From Paracoccaceae bacterium (GTDB taxonomy: Bacteria > Pseudomonadota > Alphaproteobacteria > Rhodobacterales > Rhodobacteraceae), in NCBI GenBank assembly GCA_027489355.1, contig JAIXZY010000012.1, forward strand, positions 1 to 64,000: a stretch of 64,000 nucleotides of DNA. The letters are read 5' to 3'. Positions 40,943 through 49,903 of this stretch are shown one piece after another. Under the pieces are notes generated by a model. That model made no database searches. It was not told the DNA's origin and was given only the letters and a program-made list of their open reading frames with translations. Position 1 is the first letter of the stretch; every line of letters starts with the position of its first letter. The position numbers and the translations under genes are program-made.

Positions 40943-42967
40943 CTACACAAAGTCTCGGGCCACCTCCTCGTCCCAGTCGCGCCGGAACACGACGCTTTCG
41001 CCCTCCCAGGCGGTCAGCGTGGCCTGCATCCGCAGATGCGTGGCGGTCGAGGTCATCACCGTCTCGGCCCGCGTCTTCACCCGCCAGTCTCCGCGCGACA
41101 GCCGCTGCTCCCAGGTGATCTCGGCCCGTGCCGACAGCGGGTCCGCGCCGATCTCCCAGCGTTCCGACGTATGCTCGCCGGTGATCAGCCCGTGGGTCAG
41201 GTTCTCCGGGTCGCCCTGGTCGTCCTCGACCACCAGCGCCTGGCGGCCCGCGATCAGGTCCGTCTCGATCCGCCGGCTCGCATGGCCCTCCCGCAGCACC
41301 CGGTGCTTCCAGGGCGGCGCGGTTTCGGCCGGTGGAGGGGTCCATTCCGCATCCCCCGTTCCCTGATGCACCGGCAGGTCCAGGCTGGCCTGCGTCACCA
41401 TCAGCGTCGCGGCCTCGGGGCTGGGCCAGACGAAGGGCCAGTAGGTCGTGGACAGCGCCAGCCGCAGCCGGTGGCCCGCTGCCACCCGGTAGCCCATCTG
41501 GTCCAGAACCAGCACGATGTCCTCCGGCACCCCCGGCAGCATCGGCTCGGGCTTCTCTCGGTCGCGGCGGTGGCAGAGGTTCAGGATGCCATGCGCGATC
41601 CGGGTCGAGGACCCGTCCGGTGCCACGTCGCACAGCCGCGCCACCAGAAAGGCCAGCGGCTTGTCCGAGGCCAGCCGCAGCGACAGCCGCGCCGCCCCCA
41701 GAAGCTCCAGCGGTTCCGCCAAGGGTGCTGCGTCGTAGCAGATCGACAGCGCATCATCCGCCCGCTGGTCGCCCGCCATCTCGGCGTTCAGGCCCATCGG
41801 AAAGAACTCGCCCGCCGTCATCCCCAGATGCTGCGGCGTGCAGATGCTCGTTGACAGCGGCCCCACTACGCCAAGCCCGGCGTCCGACACCAGCATCACC
41901 CGGCGGCTCACGCGCGGCGTCGGCCATTCGGCCTCGGCGATCCAGTGCCCTTCCCGATGCGCCGCGCTCGGGTTCGGCGGCGCGGAATGCAGCATGTAGG
42001 CGCCCAGGGCAGGGTCATCCTCGGCCCCGTTCTCCACTCCCTTCAGCCAGCGGTCCCACCAGCGGATTGCCAGTTGCAGGAACCCGATCTTCGGCCCCGG
42101 CACCGCCGTATGCGGATACTGGTGCACCCAGGGTCCGATGATCCCCTTCACCGGGCCCCGCGCATTCTCCATCAGATGCGCGACGGTGTTCATGTAGTTG
42201 TCGTTCCAGCCGCCGAAGGACAGGATCGGCACCGTCATCCGGTCCCAGTCCTCGCAGATCGAGCCGTGCTTCCAGTAGGCGTCCCGCGTCTGGTGGCTTG
42301 CCCATCCGGGAGCGTGGAAGGGCTGGTTCCGAAGCCGCTCAAGCCACGTCTCCCGCCAGCCGTTGTGCAACAGCGGGTCCCCGGGGCGCGAGGAATAGGA
42401 CAGCATCACGCTGCCCCAGCCGAAGTTCTCGCCTAGCAGCGCGCCGCCCTTGAAGTGGATGTCGTCGGCGAAGCGGTCCGTGGTCGAATAGACGCTGATC
42501 ACCGCCTTCAGGGCAGGGGGCTGCAGGAAGGCCGTCTGCAGGCAATTGAACCCGCCCCAGCTCTTGCCCATCATCCCCACGGTCCCGCTGCACCACGGCT
42601 GCTTCGAAAGCCACGCGATCACGTCGCAGGCGTCCTGCAGCTCCTGGGCGGAGTATTCGTCCTCCATCAGCCCTTCGCTGTCGCCATTGCCCCTTATGTC
42701 CACCCGCACGCAGGCATAGCCGTGGCCCGCGACGTAAGGATGCATCAGCTCATCTCGGGGCAGGGTCCCGTCGCGCTTGCGGTAGGGGATGTATTCCAGC
42801 ACCGCCGGCACCGGCTTCGTCGCGGCATCGGCGGGCATCCAGACCCGGGCAGAGAGCCTTGTACCATCCGGCATCGGAATGCCCAGGTCCTCGATCTCGG
42901 TGATCTGTTCAGGGAAGTTCGAGCGGATCGTCACGGGGTAGGGGCCTTTCCGATTCTCTGAGCCCAT
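40943..42967 (-). CDS. CocE/NonD-family acyl hydrolase (X-Pro dipeptidyl-peptidase-like)
   Basis: 674 aa. The alpha/beta-hydrolase nucleophile is in GKSWGGFN, the active-site Asp region is GGWNDNYMNTV, and a C-terminal galactose-binding-like X-Pro dipeptidyl-peptidase domain follows (AARLSLRLASDKPLAFLVAR). These enzymes cleave esters or N-acyl/prolyl amides. It has no signal peptide. Encoded 100 bp upstream of the peptide-type transporter, it probably processes the imported compound (inference from neighbourhood). The start is ATG 42967, but GTG at 42934 with GGAAAGG 10 nt upstream gives a family-like start at TIRSNFPEQITEIEDL and is an alternative. Confidence 0.88.
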   Translation of the reverse strand: MGSENRKGPYPVTIRSNFPEQITEIEDLGIPMPDGTRLSARVWMPADAATKPVPAVLEYIPYRKRDGTLPRDELMHPYVAGHGYACVRVDIRGNGDSEGLMEDEYSAQELQDACDVIAWLSKQPWCSGTVGMMGKSWGGFNCLQTAFLQPPALKAVISVYSTTDRFADDIHFKGGALLGENFGWGSVMLSYSSRPGDPLLHNGWRETWLERLRNQPFHAPGWASHQTRDAYWKHGSICEDWDRMTVPILSFGGWNDNYMNTVAHLMENARGPVKGIIGPWVHQYPHTAVPGPKIGFLQLAIRWWDRWLKGVENGAEDDPALGAYMLHSAPPNPSAAHREGHWIAEAEWPTPRVSRRVMLVSDAGLGVVGPLSTSICTPQHLGMTAGEFFPMGLNAEMAGDQRADDALSICYDAAPLAEPLELLGAARLSLRLASDKPLAFLVARLCDVAPDGSSTRIAHGILNLCHRRDREKPEPMLPGVPEDIVLVLDQMGYRVAAGHRLRLALSTTYWPFVWPSPEAATLMVTQASLDLPVHQGTGDAEWTPPPAETAPPWKHRVLREGHASRRIETDLIAGRQALVVEDDQGDPENLTHGLITGEHTSERWEIGADPLSARAEITWEQRLSRGDWRVKTRAETVMTSTATHLRMQATLTAWEGESVVFRRDWDEEVARDFV

Positions 42968-43313
42968 CGGATATTATCCGTCCGTGCAATTCAAGCACTG
43001 TGTGGGGGACACCTCCTCGTTCGACTTCGCCCCTCGTCGGGAGAGCAGCCCACGGGAACGACGTAGCCGGCGACGAGACACTTGGACCCAGCGAGGAGCG
43101 ACGAAGTCGACGACGAGCCGCCCCATATTCCAGTCTCCGAAGAGGTTAAGAAACCCCTAACGTCCGCGACCAAGCTATTGAATCCAAAGATCTCTCAGCG
43201 TTTGTCCACCGTGGACACGTCCCCATGTTCACCCCCGCACAGCCTTCGCGCGGCCAGATCGGGATGAAATTCCGGCCCCCGGGGTCTACCTTCCCCTCCA
43301 AAGGAGACCCGCC
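42968..43313. other. 346-bp gene-free stretch between CocE-type gene and pirin gene
   Basis: No gene supported. Contains a perfect palindrome CGGATATTATCCG (42968-42980) just upstream of the hydrolase start, an imperfect inverted repeat (CTCCTCGTTCGACTTCG at 43013-43029 against 43102-43117), the palindrome TGTCCACCGTGGACA (43203-43217), and AAGGAGA just before the pirin start. Short frames on both strands here look non-coding (S/R/P-rich). Base composition is less GC-rich than the flanks at 43130-43200. Confidence 0.6.
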
Positions 43314-44249
43314 ATGTGGAACCCGCTTCTCGACCCCTCGATCCCGATCGGCACCCAGGTCGACCAGATCGAGACCGTCATCGTCCCCCGCGCCCGCGAC
43401 CTCGGCGGGTTCGAGGTCCGCCGCGCGCTCCCCTCGGCCCAGCGTCAGATGGTCGGCCCCTTCATCTTCTTCGACCAGATGGGTCCGGCCGAGTTCCTGA
43501 CCGGGCAGGGCATCGACGTCCGCCCCCACCCCCACATCGGCCTCGGGACCGTCACCTACCTTCTGAAGGGCCGGATGCACCACCGCGACAGCCTGGGGAC
43601 CGACCTCTGGATCGAACCCGGCGCGGTCAACTGGATGCTGGCGGGGCAGGGGATCACCCACTCGGAACGCACCGACGGCGAAGCCCGCAAGGCGCCGCTG
43701 ACCCTTTTCGGGCTGCAGACCTGGCTCGCGTTGCCCAAGGACCGCGAAGAGGACACCGCCGGCTTCGCCCACATCGGGAAGGACCAACTCCCCGAGCTGG
43801 AGGGGGAGGGCAAGCAGGTCCGCCTGATCCTCGGCCATGCCTGGGGCGAGAGGGTGGGTCTCGAGATGCCGTCCGAGGTCTTCTACGCCGACGCGGTCCT
43901 GCAGCCGGGCGCGGCGATTCCGCTGCCCGACGACCACGAGGACCGCGGGGTCTACGTCCTTGAAGGCGAGGTCTCCTGCAGCGGCCAGACCTTCGAGGCC
44001 GGCCGGATGCTGGTCTTCCGTCCCGGCGACCGGGTCTCGGTCCAGGCCGGCCCGCAGGGCGCGCGGGTGATGCTGCTGGGCGGCGCGACGATGGACGGCC
44101 CGCGCTTCATCTGGTGGAACTTCGTCGCCTCCAGCCGCGAGAAGATCGAGGCCGCGAAAGAGGCCTGGCGGGCGGGCGACTGGATGCACGGCCGATTCAG
44201 CCTGCCGCCCGGCGACGACCACGAGTTCATCCCGGCGCCCGACCGATAA
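43314..44249 (+). CDS. Pirin-family bicupin protein
   Basis: 311 aa. Conserved metal-site residues lie in VRPHPHIGLGTVTYLL (two His) and AGQGITHSERTDGE (His and Glu), matching the pirin N-terminal cupin. The C-terminal cupin follows (EGEVSCSGQTFEAGRMLVFR). Bacterial pirins have reported quercetin-2,3-dioxygenase activity or regulate enzymes by interaction; the role here is unknown. AAGGAGA stands 7 nt before the ATG at 43314. Upstream is the palindrome TGTCCACCGTGGACA; downstream are two tRNA-Asp genes, 58 bp away. Confidence 0.9.
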   Translation: MWNPLLDPSIPIGTQVDQIETVIVPRARDLGGFEVRRALPSAQRQMVGPFIFFDQMGPAEFLTGQGIDVRPHPHIGLGTVTYLLKGRMHHRDSLGTDLWIEPGAVNWMLAGQGITHSERTDGEARKAPLTLFGLQTWLALPKDREEDTAGFAHIGKDQLPELEGEGKQVRLILGHAWGERVGLEMPSEVFYADAVLQPGAAIPLPDDHEDRGVYVLEGEVSCSGQTFEAGRMLVFRPGDRVSVQAGPQGARVMLLGGATMDGPRFIWWNFVASSREKIEAAKEAWRAGDWMHGRFSLPPGDDHEFIPAPDR

Positions 44250-44307
44250 AATCCGCGCTTCCCCCATTGACGGCCCCGGGGGAAGCGTCTATCCCGCCCC
44301 ACAGCGC

Positions 44308-44384
44308 GCGGTGGTAGCTCAGTTGGTTAGAGTACCGGCCTGTCACGCCGGGGGTCGCGGGTTCGAGCCCCGTCCACCGCGCCA
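44308..44384 (+). tRNA. tRNA-Asp (GTC), copy 1
   Basis: 77-nt cloverleaf with CCA encoded. Acceptor GCGGTGG pairs with CCACCGC, discriminator G73 (an Asp identity base), anticodon loop CTGTCAC gives GTC, T-loop TTCGAGC. Identical to the second copy over about 88 bp including short flanks. Confidence 0.97.
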
Positions 44385-44418
44385 GCTTCTCCTCAACATC
44401 TTCTGTGACCCGGATGGT

Positions 44419-44436
44419 CTGTCCACCTGTGGACAG
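44419..44436. repeat. 8-bp perfect palindrome CTGTCCAC-CT-GTGGACAG between the tRNA genes
   Basis: Arms 44419-44426 and 44429-44436. Shares TGTCCAC/GTGGACA with 43203-43217 upstream of pirin. Between the tRNAs (44385-44647) no gene is supported; no clear terminator sits immediately after the first tRNA. Confidence 0.6.
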
Positions 44437-44647
44437 GACCCTCATGCCAGCGAAGTCAAGGACTTGGCGGCCGCCGTTTACGTTCTGTCAACTGTCCCCG
44501 CCCCGTCGGACGCGTTCCGTTCGCCCCTCGCGCCTGCCCGCGCGGCGCCCGATGCGGGAGCGCTTCCAGCGATCTGACTCTCCTCCTCTTTCCCCCGCGT
44601 TTCCCGCTTGACGCCCTCCGCGCGACCCTCTATCTGGCCCTCAGCGC

Positions 44648-44724
44648 GCGGTGGTAGCTCAGTTGGTTAGAGTACCGGCCTGTCACGCCGGGGGTCGCGG
44701 GTTCGAGCCCCGTCCACCGCGCCA
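44648..44724 (+). tRNA. tRNA-Asp (GTC), copy 2
   Basis: Same 77-nt sequence as the copy at 44308, anticodon GTC, discriminator G73, CCA encoded. The repeat between the copies is 340 bp from start to start, so tandem duplication with a diverged spacer is likely. The next gene (44810) is a small secreted protein. Confidence 0.97.
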
Positions 44725-44809
44725 GCTTCCTCCCTCAGGGTCATGTTTCCCAGCCTTCGGTCCGTCACGGACCTGGGCTATGTCCGGCCCAACCCGGAAG
44801 GAGAGCGTG

Positions 44810-45163
44810 ATGATCCGCCTTGCAGCCCTTGCCCTGATGCTGGCCCCCGCCGCCCTGCACGCCGCCGAACCCGTCACGCTGCCGACCGGCTTTGATGGGA
44901 GCTACGCGGTCGAGGGCCTGACCTGCGCGGACGATGTGGGCCGGGTCGACGTGCGCAACGGCGTGATGACCGGGGCCGAGTTCGCGATCACCGTCACCGA
45001 CCTTGTCGAATATCCCGGCGAGCCGGACCGGATTTCAGCCACGCTCTGGAACGAGGGCGGGGGCGGGGCCTGGGAGGATTCGGCCGAGATCCGGCGCCTC
45101 GCGGACGGGTTGGAGTTTAGCTATCCGGACGGATCGCGCGTCCTGTGGGCGCGGTGCGCGTGA
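44810..45163 (+). CDS. Small secreted protein of unknown function
   Basis: 117 aa. The signal peptide MIRLAALALMLAPAALHA with cleavage before AEP is clear. The mature part is about 98 residues, acidic, with two cysteines (LTCADDVGR and a C-terminal ARCA end) that could form a disulfide. Not recognised. AAGGAG at 44798-44803 is 6 nt before the ATG at 44810; a GTG three bases upstream is also in frame. The longer frame back to 44651 crosses the tRNA gene and is not coding. Confidence 0.78.
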   Translation: MIRLAALALMLAPAALHAAEPVTLPTGFDGSYAVEGLTCADDVGRVDVRNGVMTGAEFAITVTDLVEYPGEPDRISATLWNEGGGGAWEDSAEIRRLADGLEFSYPDGSRVLWARCA

Positions 45164-45188
45164 CTCCCGACGCTCCGTGCGGCGCGGC

Positions 45189-45236
45189 CAAAATCCTTAA
45201 GCAAGGATTTTGACAAATTTCTTGCTTAAGAAGTTT
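45189..45236. repeat. Paired AT-rich hairpin element
   Basis: First hairpin: AAAATCCTT/AAGGATTTT (45189-45197 and 45202-45210, perfect). Second: CAAATTTCTT/AAGAAGTTTG (45213-45222 and 45227-45236, one mismatch). Their loops are AAGC and GCTT, so CTTAAGCAAG and CTTGCTTAAG are reverse complements. It sits between convergent genes and could end transcription from both sides. Confidence 0.75.
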
Positions 45237-45248
45237 GGGTGCGGCGCG

Positions 45249-45692
45249 TCAGAGCGTCATCCGGTAGCGGATATGCCCGTCGTTGTCGCAGAACTGGTCA
45301 TATAGCCGCCGCGCGGTGGCGTTTTCGATCTCGGTCAGCCAGTAAAGCCGCCGCCAGCCATTCCGGCGGGCGATGGCGACCAGGTCCTCGATCAGGGCAC
45401 GCCCCAGGCCCCGGCCCCGCGCTTCGGGGGCGACGAACAGGTCCTCCAGATAGCCGTCGTCGCCCAGCACCCAGGTCGAGGGGTGGTGCTGGTGGATGGC
45501 GAAGCCCTGCGGCACGCCGTCCAGCACGGCCAGCCGCGCGGTCAGCGGGTTCGCAGGGTCCATCAGGCGGGTCCAGGTGAAGGCCGTCACCTCGGGGTCG
45601 AGTGCGATGCCGTAGCCGTCGAGAAACCCCTGCCAAAGCCGCAGGAAATCGCCTTCATCCGAAGGGGTTGCGTCCCGAAGCTCGACCGTCAT
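45249..45692 (-). CDS. GNAT-family N-acetyltransferase
   Basis: 147 aa. The acetyl-CoA motif A is clear: YLEDLFVAPEARGRGLGRAL (R-G-R-G-L-G core). The C-terminal YWLTEIENATARRLYDQFC is the motif B region found in GNATs that acetylate small amines. Substrate unknown. ATG at 45692 overlaps the stop of the M20 peptidase by 4 nt (ATGA), so it is translationally coupled to that gene. No signal peptide. Confidence 0.9.
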   Translation of the reverse strand: MTVELRDATPSDEGDFLRLWQGFLDGYGIALDPEVTAFTWTRLMDPANPLTARLAVLDGVPQGFAIHQHHPSTWVLGDDGYLEDLFVAPEARGRGLGRALIEDLVAIARRNGWRRLYWLTEIENATARRLYDQFCDNDGHIRYRMTL

Positions 45693-47062
45693 GCGATGCG
45701 GGCCAGGATGCGCGCCCAGGAGCGGATGCCCTTGTGGAAGCTCTCCAGATCGTACTTCTCGTTCGGCGAGTGGATCTGGTCGTCGTCACGGCCGAAGCCG
45801 ATCAGCATCGCGTCCATGCCGAGGATCGTCTTGAAATACCCCGCGACCGGGATCGAGCCGCCGGCGCCCACGAAGGCGGCGGGGCGGCCCCATTCCTGGG
45901 TCAGGGCCTGCCGGGCGGCCTCGAACGCGGGATCCCCGATCTCCATCACGCTGGCGGGTGCGCCGTCGCTGCCGCCGTGCCAGATGATCTCGCAATCGGC
46001 GGGCATCTGGGCTTCGGCCCATTGCTTGAACGCGGCGATGATCTTTTCCGGGTCCTGACGCGAGACGAGGCGGAAGGACACCTTGGCATGGGCCTCGGAC
46101 GGCAGGACGGTCTTGAACCCGGCGCCGGTGTAGCCGCCCCACATTCCGTTCACCTCGGCCGTCGGGCGCGACCAGATCTTTTCCAGCGGCGTTCGGTCCT
46201 GTTCGCCCGCCGGCACCGACAGGCCCACGTCGCCCAGATAGCCCGCATGGTCGAAGGCCAGCGCCTGCCATTGCTGGCGCAAGCTGTCGGGAAGCTCGTC
46301 CACGTCATCGTAGAAGCCCGGAACCTGCACCCGCCCCTGTGAGTCGTGCAGACCCGCCAGAAGCCGCGCCATCAGGTGCAAGGGGTTCTGCGCCAGCCCG
46401 CCATACATGCCGGAATGCAGATCGCGCGAGGCGGCGCGGATGGTGAATTCCGCCTTGCAGAGGCCGCGCAGCATGGTGGTGATCGCAGGCGTGGCTTCCT
46501 CGAACAGCCCGGTGTCGCAGATCAGCGCCAGGTCGCAGGACAGCTCCTCGCGGTTCTGTTCCAGGAAGGGGACGAGCGAGGGAGAGCCCGATTCCTCCTC
46601 GCCCTCCAGGAAGATGGTGAGCTTGCCGGGCAGCGTGCCGTGGACGTGTTTCCAGGCGCGGCAGGCCTCGATGAAGGTCATCAGCTGGCCCTTGTCGTCG
46701 CTGGCCCCGCGCGCGCGGATGACCTTGCCTTTCGGCGTGTCCTGCAGTTCGGGGTCGAAGGGCGGGCGGTCCCAAAGCTCCAGCGGATCAACGGGTTGCA
46801 CGTCGTAATGGCCGTAGAAGAGGATATGGCGCTTGCCCTCGCCGCCGTGGGCCACGACCATCGGGTGGCCGGGCGTCTGGGCCGCGCGGGCCTGGAACCC
46901 CAGGCTTGCAAGGTCCGCCGCCAGCAGGTCGGCCGTGCGGGCGCAGTCGGCCTTGTAGGCGGGGTCGGTCGAGATCGACGGGATGCGCAGCAGCGCCATC
47001 AGCCGGTCGAGCGAGTCGGGCAGGGTTTCGTCGATGCGGGCCAGCACGGCGTCGAGGGTCAT
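45689..47062 (-). CDS. M20-family metallopeptidase (dipeptidase type)
   Basis: 457 aa. Zinc ligands and catalytic residues are in GHYDVQPVDP, GASDDKGQLMTF (bridging Asp), EGEEESGSP (catalytic Glu and ligand) and the C-terminal HSPNEKY histidine. A dimerisation domain (SRDLHSGMYGGLAQNPLHL) lies between. The M20A subgroup with these motifs hydrolyses dipeptides or N-acyl amino acids; specificity is not set by sequence. ATG at 47062 has GGAG 7 nt upstream. The GNAT gene follows with a 4-nt overlap. Confidence 0.9.
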   Translation of the reverse strand: MTLDAVLARIDETLPDSLDRLMALLRIPSISTDPAYKADCARTADLLAADLASLGFQARAAQTPGHPMVVAHGGEGKRHILFYGHYDVQPVDPLELWDRPPFDPELQDTPKGKVIRARGASDDKGQLMTFIEACRAWKHVHGTLPGKLTIFLEGEEESGSPSLVPFLEQNREELSCDLALICDTGLFEEATPAITTMLRGLCKAEFTIRAASRDLHSGMYGGLAQNPLHLMARLLAGLHDSQGRVQVPGFYDDVDELPDSLRQQWQALAFDHAGYLGDVGLSVPAGEQDRTPLEKIWSRPTAEVNGMWGGYTGAGFKTVLPSEAHAKVSFRLVSRQDPEKIIAAFKQWAEAQMPADCEIIWHGGSDGAPASVMEIGDPAFEAARQALTQEWGRPAAFVGAGGSIPVAGYFKTILGMDAMLIGFGRDDDQIHSPNEKYDLESFHKGIRSWARILARIA

Positions 47063-47199
47063 CGGAAGCTCCGGTAAATTTGATCAGGAAGCAGCCTAGC
47101 AGGCGGGATCGGACTGTCCAGACCGGGCAGGGTGGAGTAAGGGGAAGCCACGGCCCGAGCCTTGGGGTGACAAATCGCCTACTTGCGGGATCCGGCCGA

Positions 47200-47213
47200 T
47201 TGACCGAAATCAA
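47200..47213. promoter_or_regulatory. FNR/FnrL-type box upstream of hemA
   Basis: TTGACCGAAATCAA matches the FNR consensus TTGAT-N4-ATCAA with one base different. It starts 64 bp before the hemA ATG. FnrL control of hemA under low oxygen is established in Rhodobacter sphaeroides. Confidence 0.78.
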
Positions 47214-47263
47214 GGCACCCGTGCGCAGGTTCAGTCAGGACCGTCGCAAAAGGAACCGAGGCC

Positions 47264-48496
47264 ATGACCAGATACGACGACGCCATCGACGCCAGCCTGC
47301 AGCGCCTGCACGACGAAGGCCGCTACCGCACCTTCATCGACATCGCCCGCGCGCAGGGGCAGTTCCCGCACGCGGTCTGGACGCGGCCCGACGGGTCGAA
47401 GAAGGACATCACCGTCTGGTGTGGCAACGACTACCTGGGCATGGGCCAGCATCCCGAGGTCTTGGCGGCGATGCACGAGGCGCTGGATGCGACCGGGGCG
47501 GGCTCGGGCGGGACGCGGAACATCTCGGGCACCACGGTCTGGCACAAGGCGCTGGAGGCGGAACTGGCCGACCTGCACGGGAAAGAGGCCGCGCTGGTGT
47601 TCACCTCGGCCTACATCGCCAATGACGCGACGCTGTCGACGCTGCGGGTGATCTTCCCGGGTCTCATCATCTATTCCGACGCGCTGAACCATGCCTCGAT
47701 GATCGAAGGCGTCCGGCGTGGCGGGGGCGAGAAGCGGATCTTCCGCCACAACGACGTGGCGCATCTGCGCGAGTTGCTGGAGAAGGACGACCCGGTGGCG
47801 CCGAAGCTGATCGCCTTCGAATCGATCTATTCGATGGACGGCGACTTCGGCCCCATCAAGGAAATCTGCGACCTGGCCGAGGAATTCGGCGCGCTGACCT
47901 ACCTGGACGAAGTCCACGCCGTCGGCATGTACGGCCCGCGCGGGGCGGGCGTGGCCGAACGCGACGGACAGATGCATCGGGTGGACATCATCAACGCGAC
48001 GCTGGCCAAAGCCTATGGCGTCTTCGGCGGCTACATCGCCGCCAGCGCGCGGATGGTGGACGCGATCCGGTCCTATGCGCCGGGGTTCATCTTCACCACC
48101 TCGCTGCCGCCTGCGGTTGCTGCGGGTGCAGCGGCCTCGGTCCGGTTCCTGAAGGGCGAGGGGGGCCGCGCCCTGCGCGATAAGCACCAGACCCAGGCGA
48201 AGATCCTGAAGACCCGGCTCAAGGCGATGGGCCTACCGATCATCGACCACGGCAGCCATATCGTCCCGGTGCATGTCGGCAGCCCGGTCCACTGCAAGAT
48301 GCTGTCCGACATGCTGCTGGAAGACCACGGCATCTACGTCCAGCCGATCAACTTTCCGACCGTCCCGCGCGGCACGGAACGGCTGCGCTTCACGCCCTCT
48401 CCGGTGCATGGCCCGGGCGAGATCGACAAGCTGGTGCGGGCGATGGACGCGCTCTGGTCCCATTGTGCGCTGAATCGCGCCGAGCAGGTTGCCTAA
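47264..48496 (+). CDS. hemA: 5-aminolevulinate synthase (C4 pathway)
   Basis: 410 aa. Condenses glycine and succinyl-CoA to ALA, the first step of haem (and bacteriochlorophyll) synthesis in Alphaproteobacteria. PLP lysine is Lys249 in [14 protein letters not shown]. Other family features: CGNDYLGM at the N-terminus, [10 protein letters not shown], and HDEV-type aspartate region [11 protein letters not shown]. An FNR-type box lies 64 bp before the start, consistent with oxygen-responsive control. The length fits Rhodobacter HemA. It is a single gene, with rodZ-like 120 bp downstream. Confidence 0.97.
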   Translation: MTRYDDAIDASLQRLHDEGRYRTFIDIARAQGQFPHAVWTRPDGSKKDITVWCGNDYLGMGQHPEVLAAMHEALDATGAGSGGTRNISGTTVWHKALEAELADLHGKEAALVFTSAYIANDATLSTLRVIFPGLIIYSDALNHASMIEGVRRGGGEKRIFRHNDVAHLRELLEKDDPVAPKLIAFESIYSMDGDFGPIKEICDLAEEFGALTYLDEVHAVGMYGPRGAGVAERDGQMHRVDIINATLAKAYGVFGGYIAASARMVDAIRSYAPGFIFTTSLPPAVAAGAAASVRFLKGEGGRALRDKHQTQAKILKTRLKAMGLPIIDHGSHIVPVHVGSPVHCKMLSDMLLEDHGIYVQPINFPTVPRGTERLRFTPSPVHGPGEIDKLVRAMDALWSHCALNRAEQVA

Positions 48497-48616
48497 GGGC
48501 TTTGGGCGGTGGAATTGCCCTTGTCCTATGCTACTGTTTGCCCAATACGAACAACGATGTGAGTCGCTGGGGAAGGCGGCCACGCGAACGGGTGCACCGA
48601 AGGGGACGGCGGGCAG

Positions 48617-49837
48617 ATGATCGGTTGGAGGTCGAAACCTTCGACAACCGAAGAGGACAAGCCAAAGGGCTTTGACGACTTCGAGTTGCGGCTCGGCGAT
48701 CTCATGCGCGGCGAGAGGGCCACGCTTGGGAAATCCCTGCTGGACGTTCAGCGTGAGCTGAAGATCAAGGCCACATACATCGCCGCCATCGAGAATGCCG
48801 ATCTCTCGGCCTTCGAGACCCCTGGCTTCGTCGCGGGTTATGTCCGGTCCTATGCGCGCTATTTGGCGATGGACCCGGAATGGGCCTTCGAACGCTTCTG
48901 CGCCGAGGCGGGCTATACCCATCCGCACGGGCTGTCCTCGGCTGCCGCACCGCAGCAAATGGCAAAGGCCCGTGCGCGGGCGGAGTTTTCGGACCCGCTG
49001 GGCGATCCGAACGCCAGCTTCATCCCGCGCGGCGAGGCGATCTGGAGCCATGTCGAACCCGGCGCGCTCGGCTCCATCGCCGTGCTTGTCGCGCTGATCG
49101 GGGCTATCGGCTATGGCGGCTGGTCGGTCCTGCAGGAAGTGCAGCGCGTCCAGCTCGCCCCCGTCGACGAGGCCCCGACCGTCGTGGCCGAGATCGACCC
49201 GCTGGCGACTGCCGGCACGGGCGCATCGCAGATTGCTGTGGCCCGTCCGGCCGAACCGGCCGCCGAGGCCGTTGCCAGCGCCGAAGGCTCGGCAACCCCC
49301 GACGTGATGGACCGGCTCTATCGCCCGCAGGCGCTGGACGTTCCGGTCCTGACCTCGCGCGATGGTCCGATTGCCGCGATCAACCCGCGCGAAACGGGCG
49401 TCCTGGCCGAGGTGGCCGAGGTCGCATCGGTGGACCAGGCCATCGACCAGGCCGTCGAGGGTGAGGTTCAAGTTGTCGCCGAGGCGAAGCAGGGGATCGA
49501 GGTCCTGGCCGTGCGCCCGTCCTGGGTGCGGGTGAACGCGGCCGATGGTACCGTCCTGTTCGAGAAGATCCTCGACGCGGGCGAACGCTATGTGGTGCCG
49601 CCGCTGGAAACCGCCGCGCTGTTCCGCACCGGGAACTCCGGCTCGATCTACTTCGTGGTCGACGGGCTGACTTACGGCCCAGTGGCCCCCGGTGCGCAGG
49701 TCGCCAAGGACATCCCGCTTTCGCCCGAGGCGCTGACGCAAAGCTTTGCCCAGGCCGATCCGACGGCGGACGAGGACCTGGCGAAATTCGCGACCGCCGA
49801 TGCCTCGGACGTGGTCCCGGCCCCGGTCACCGAATAA
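48617..49837 (+). CDS. RodZ-like protein (HTH_25 and DUF4115)
   Basis: 406 aa. N-terminal Cro/C1-type helix-turn-helix (LRLGDLMRGERATLGKSLLD; FETPGFVAGYVRSYARYL), a single membrane span at about 160 (GSIAVLVALIGAIGYGGWSV), a disordered periplasmic A/E/V-rich region, and a C-terminal DUF4115 domain (AVRPSWVRVNAADGTVLFEK). This order is that of RodZ, a cytoskeletal partner of MreB in cell shape. In many bacteria rodZ precedes ispG, as here (67 bp). The assignment is by architecture; alphaproteobacterial members are diverged. Confidence 0.85.
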   Translation: MIGWRSKPSTTEEDKPKGFDDFELRLGDLMRGERATLGKSLLDVQRELKIKATYIAAIENADLSAFETPGFVAGYVRSYARYLAMDPEWAFERFCAEAGYTHPHGLSSAAAPQQMAKARARAEFSDPLGDPNASFIPRGEAIWSHVEPGALGSIAVLVALIGAIGYGGWSVLQEVQRVQLAPVDEAPTVVAEIDPLATAGTGASQIAVARPAEPAAEAVASAEGSATPDVMDRLYRPQALDVPVLTSRDGPIAAINPRETGVLAEVAEVASVDQAIDQAVEGEVQVVAEAKQGIEVLAVRPSWVRVNAADGTVLFEKILDAGERYVVPPLETAALFRTGNSGSIYFVVDGLTYGPVAPGAQVAKDIPLSPEALTQSFAQADPTADEDLAKFATADASDVVPAPVTE

Positions 49838-49903
49838 GCCCGCCCCATTGCCGGGCCGTCCCGCGCCGCCTATGCTGCGCGGGCACGAAACGGAGCGTCC
49901 ACG

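Noticed and set aside
42991-43173. 60-codon minus-strand frame in the gap before pirin
   Set aside because: S/R/P-rich, no ribosome site, overlaps the inverted repeats; not coding.
44308-44729. CRISPR-like direct repeat
   Set aside because: The two 88-bp repeats are identical tRNA-Asp genes with one long spacer, not an array.
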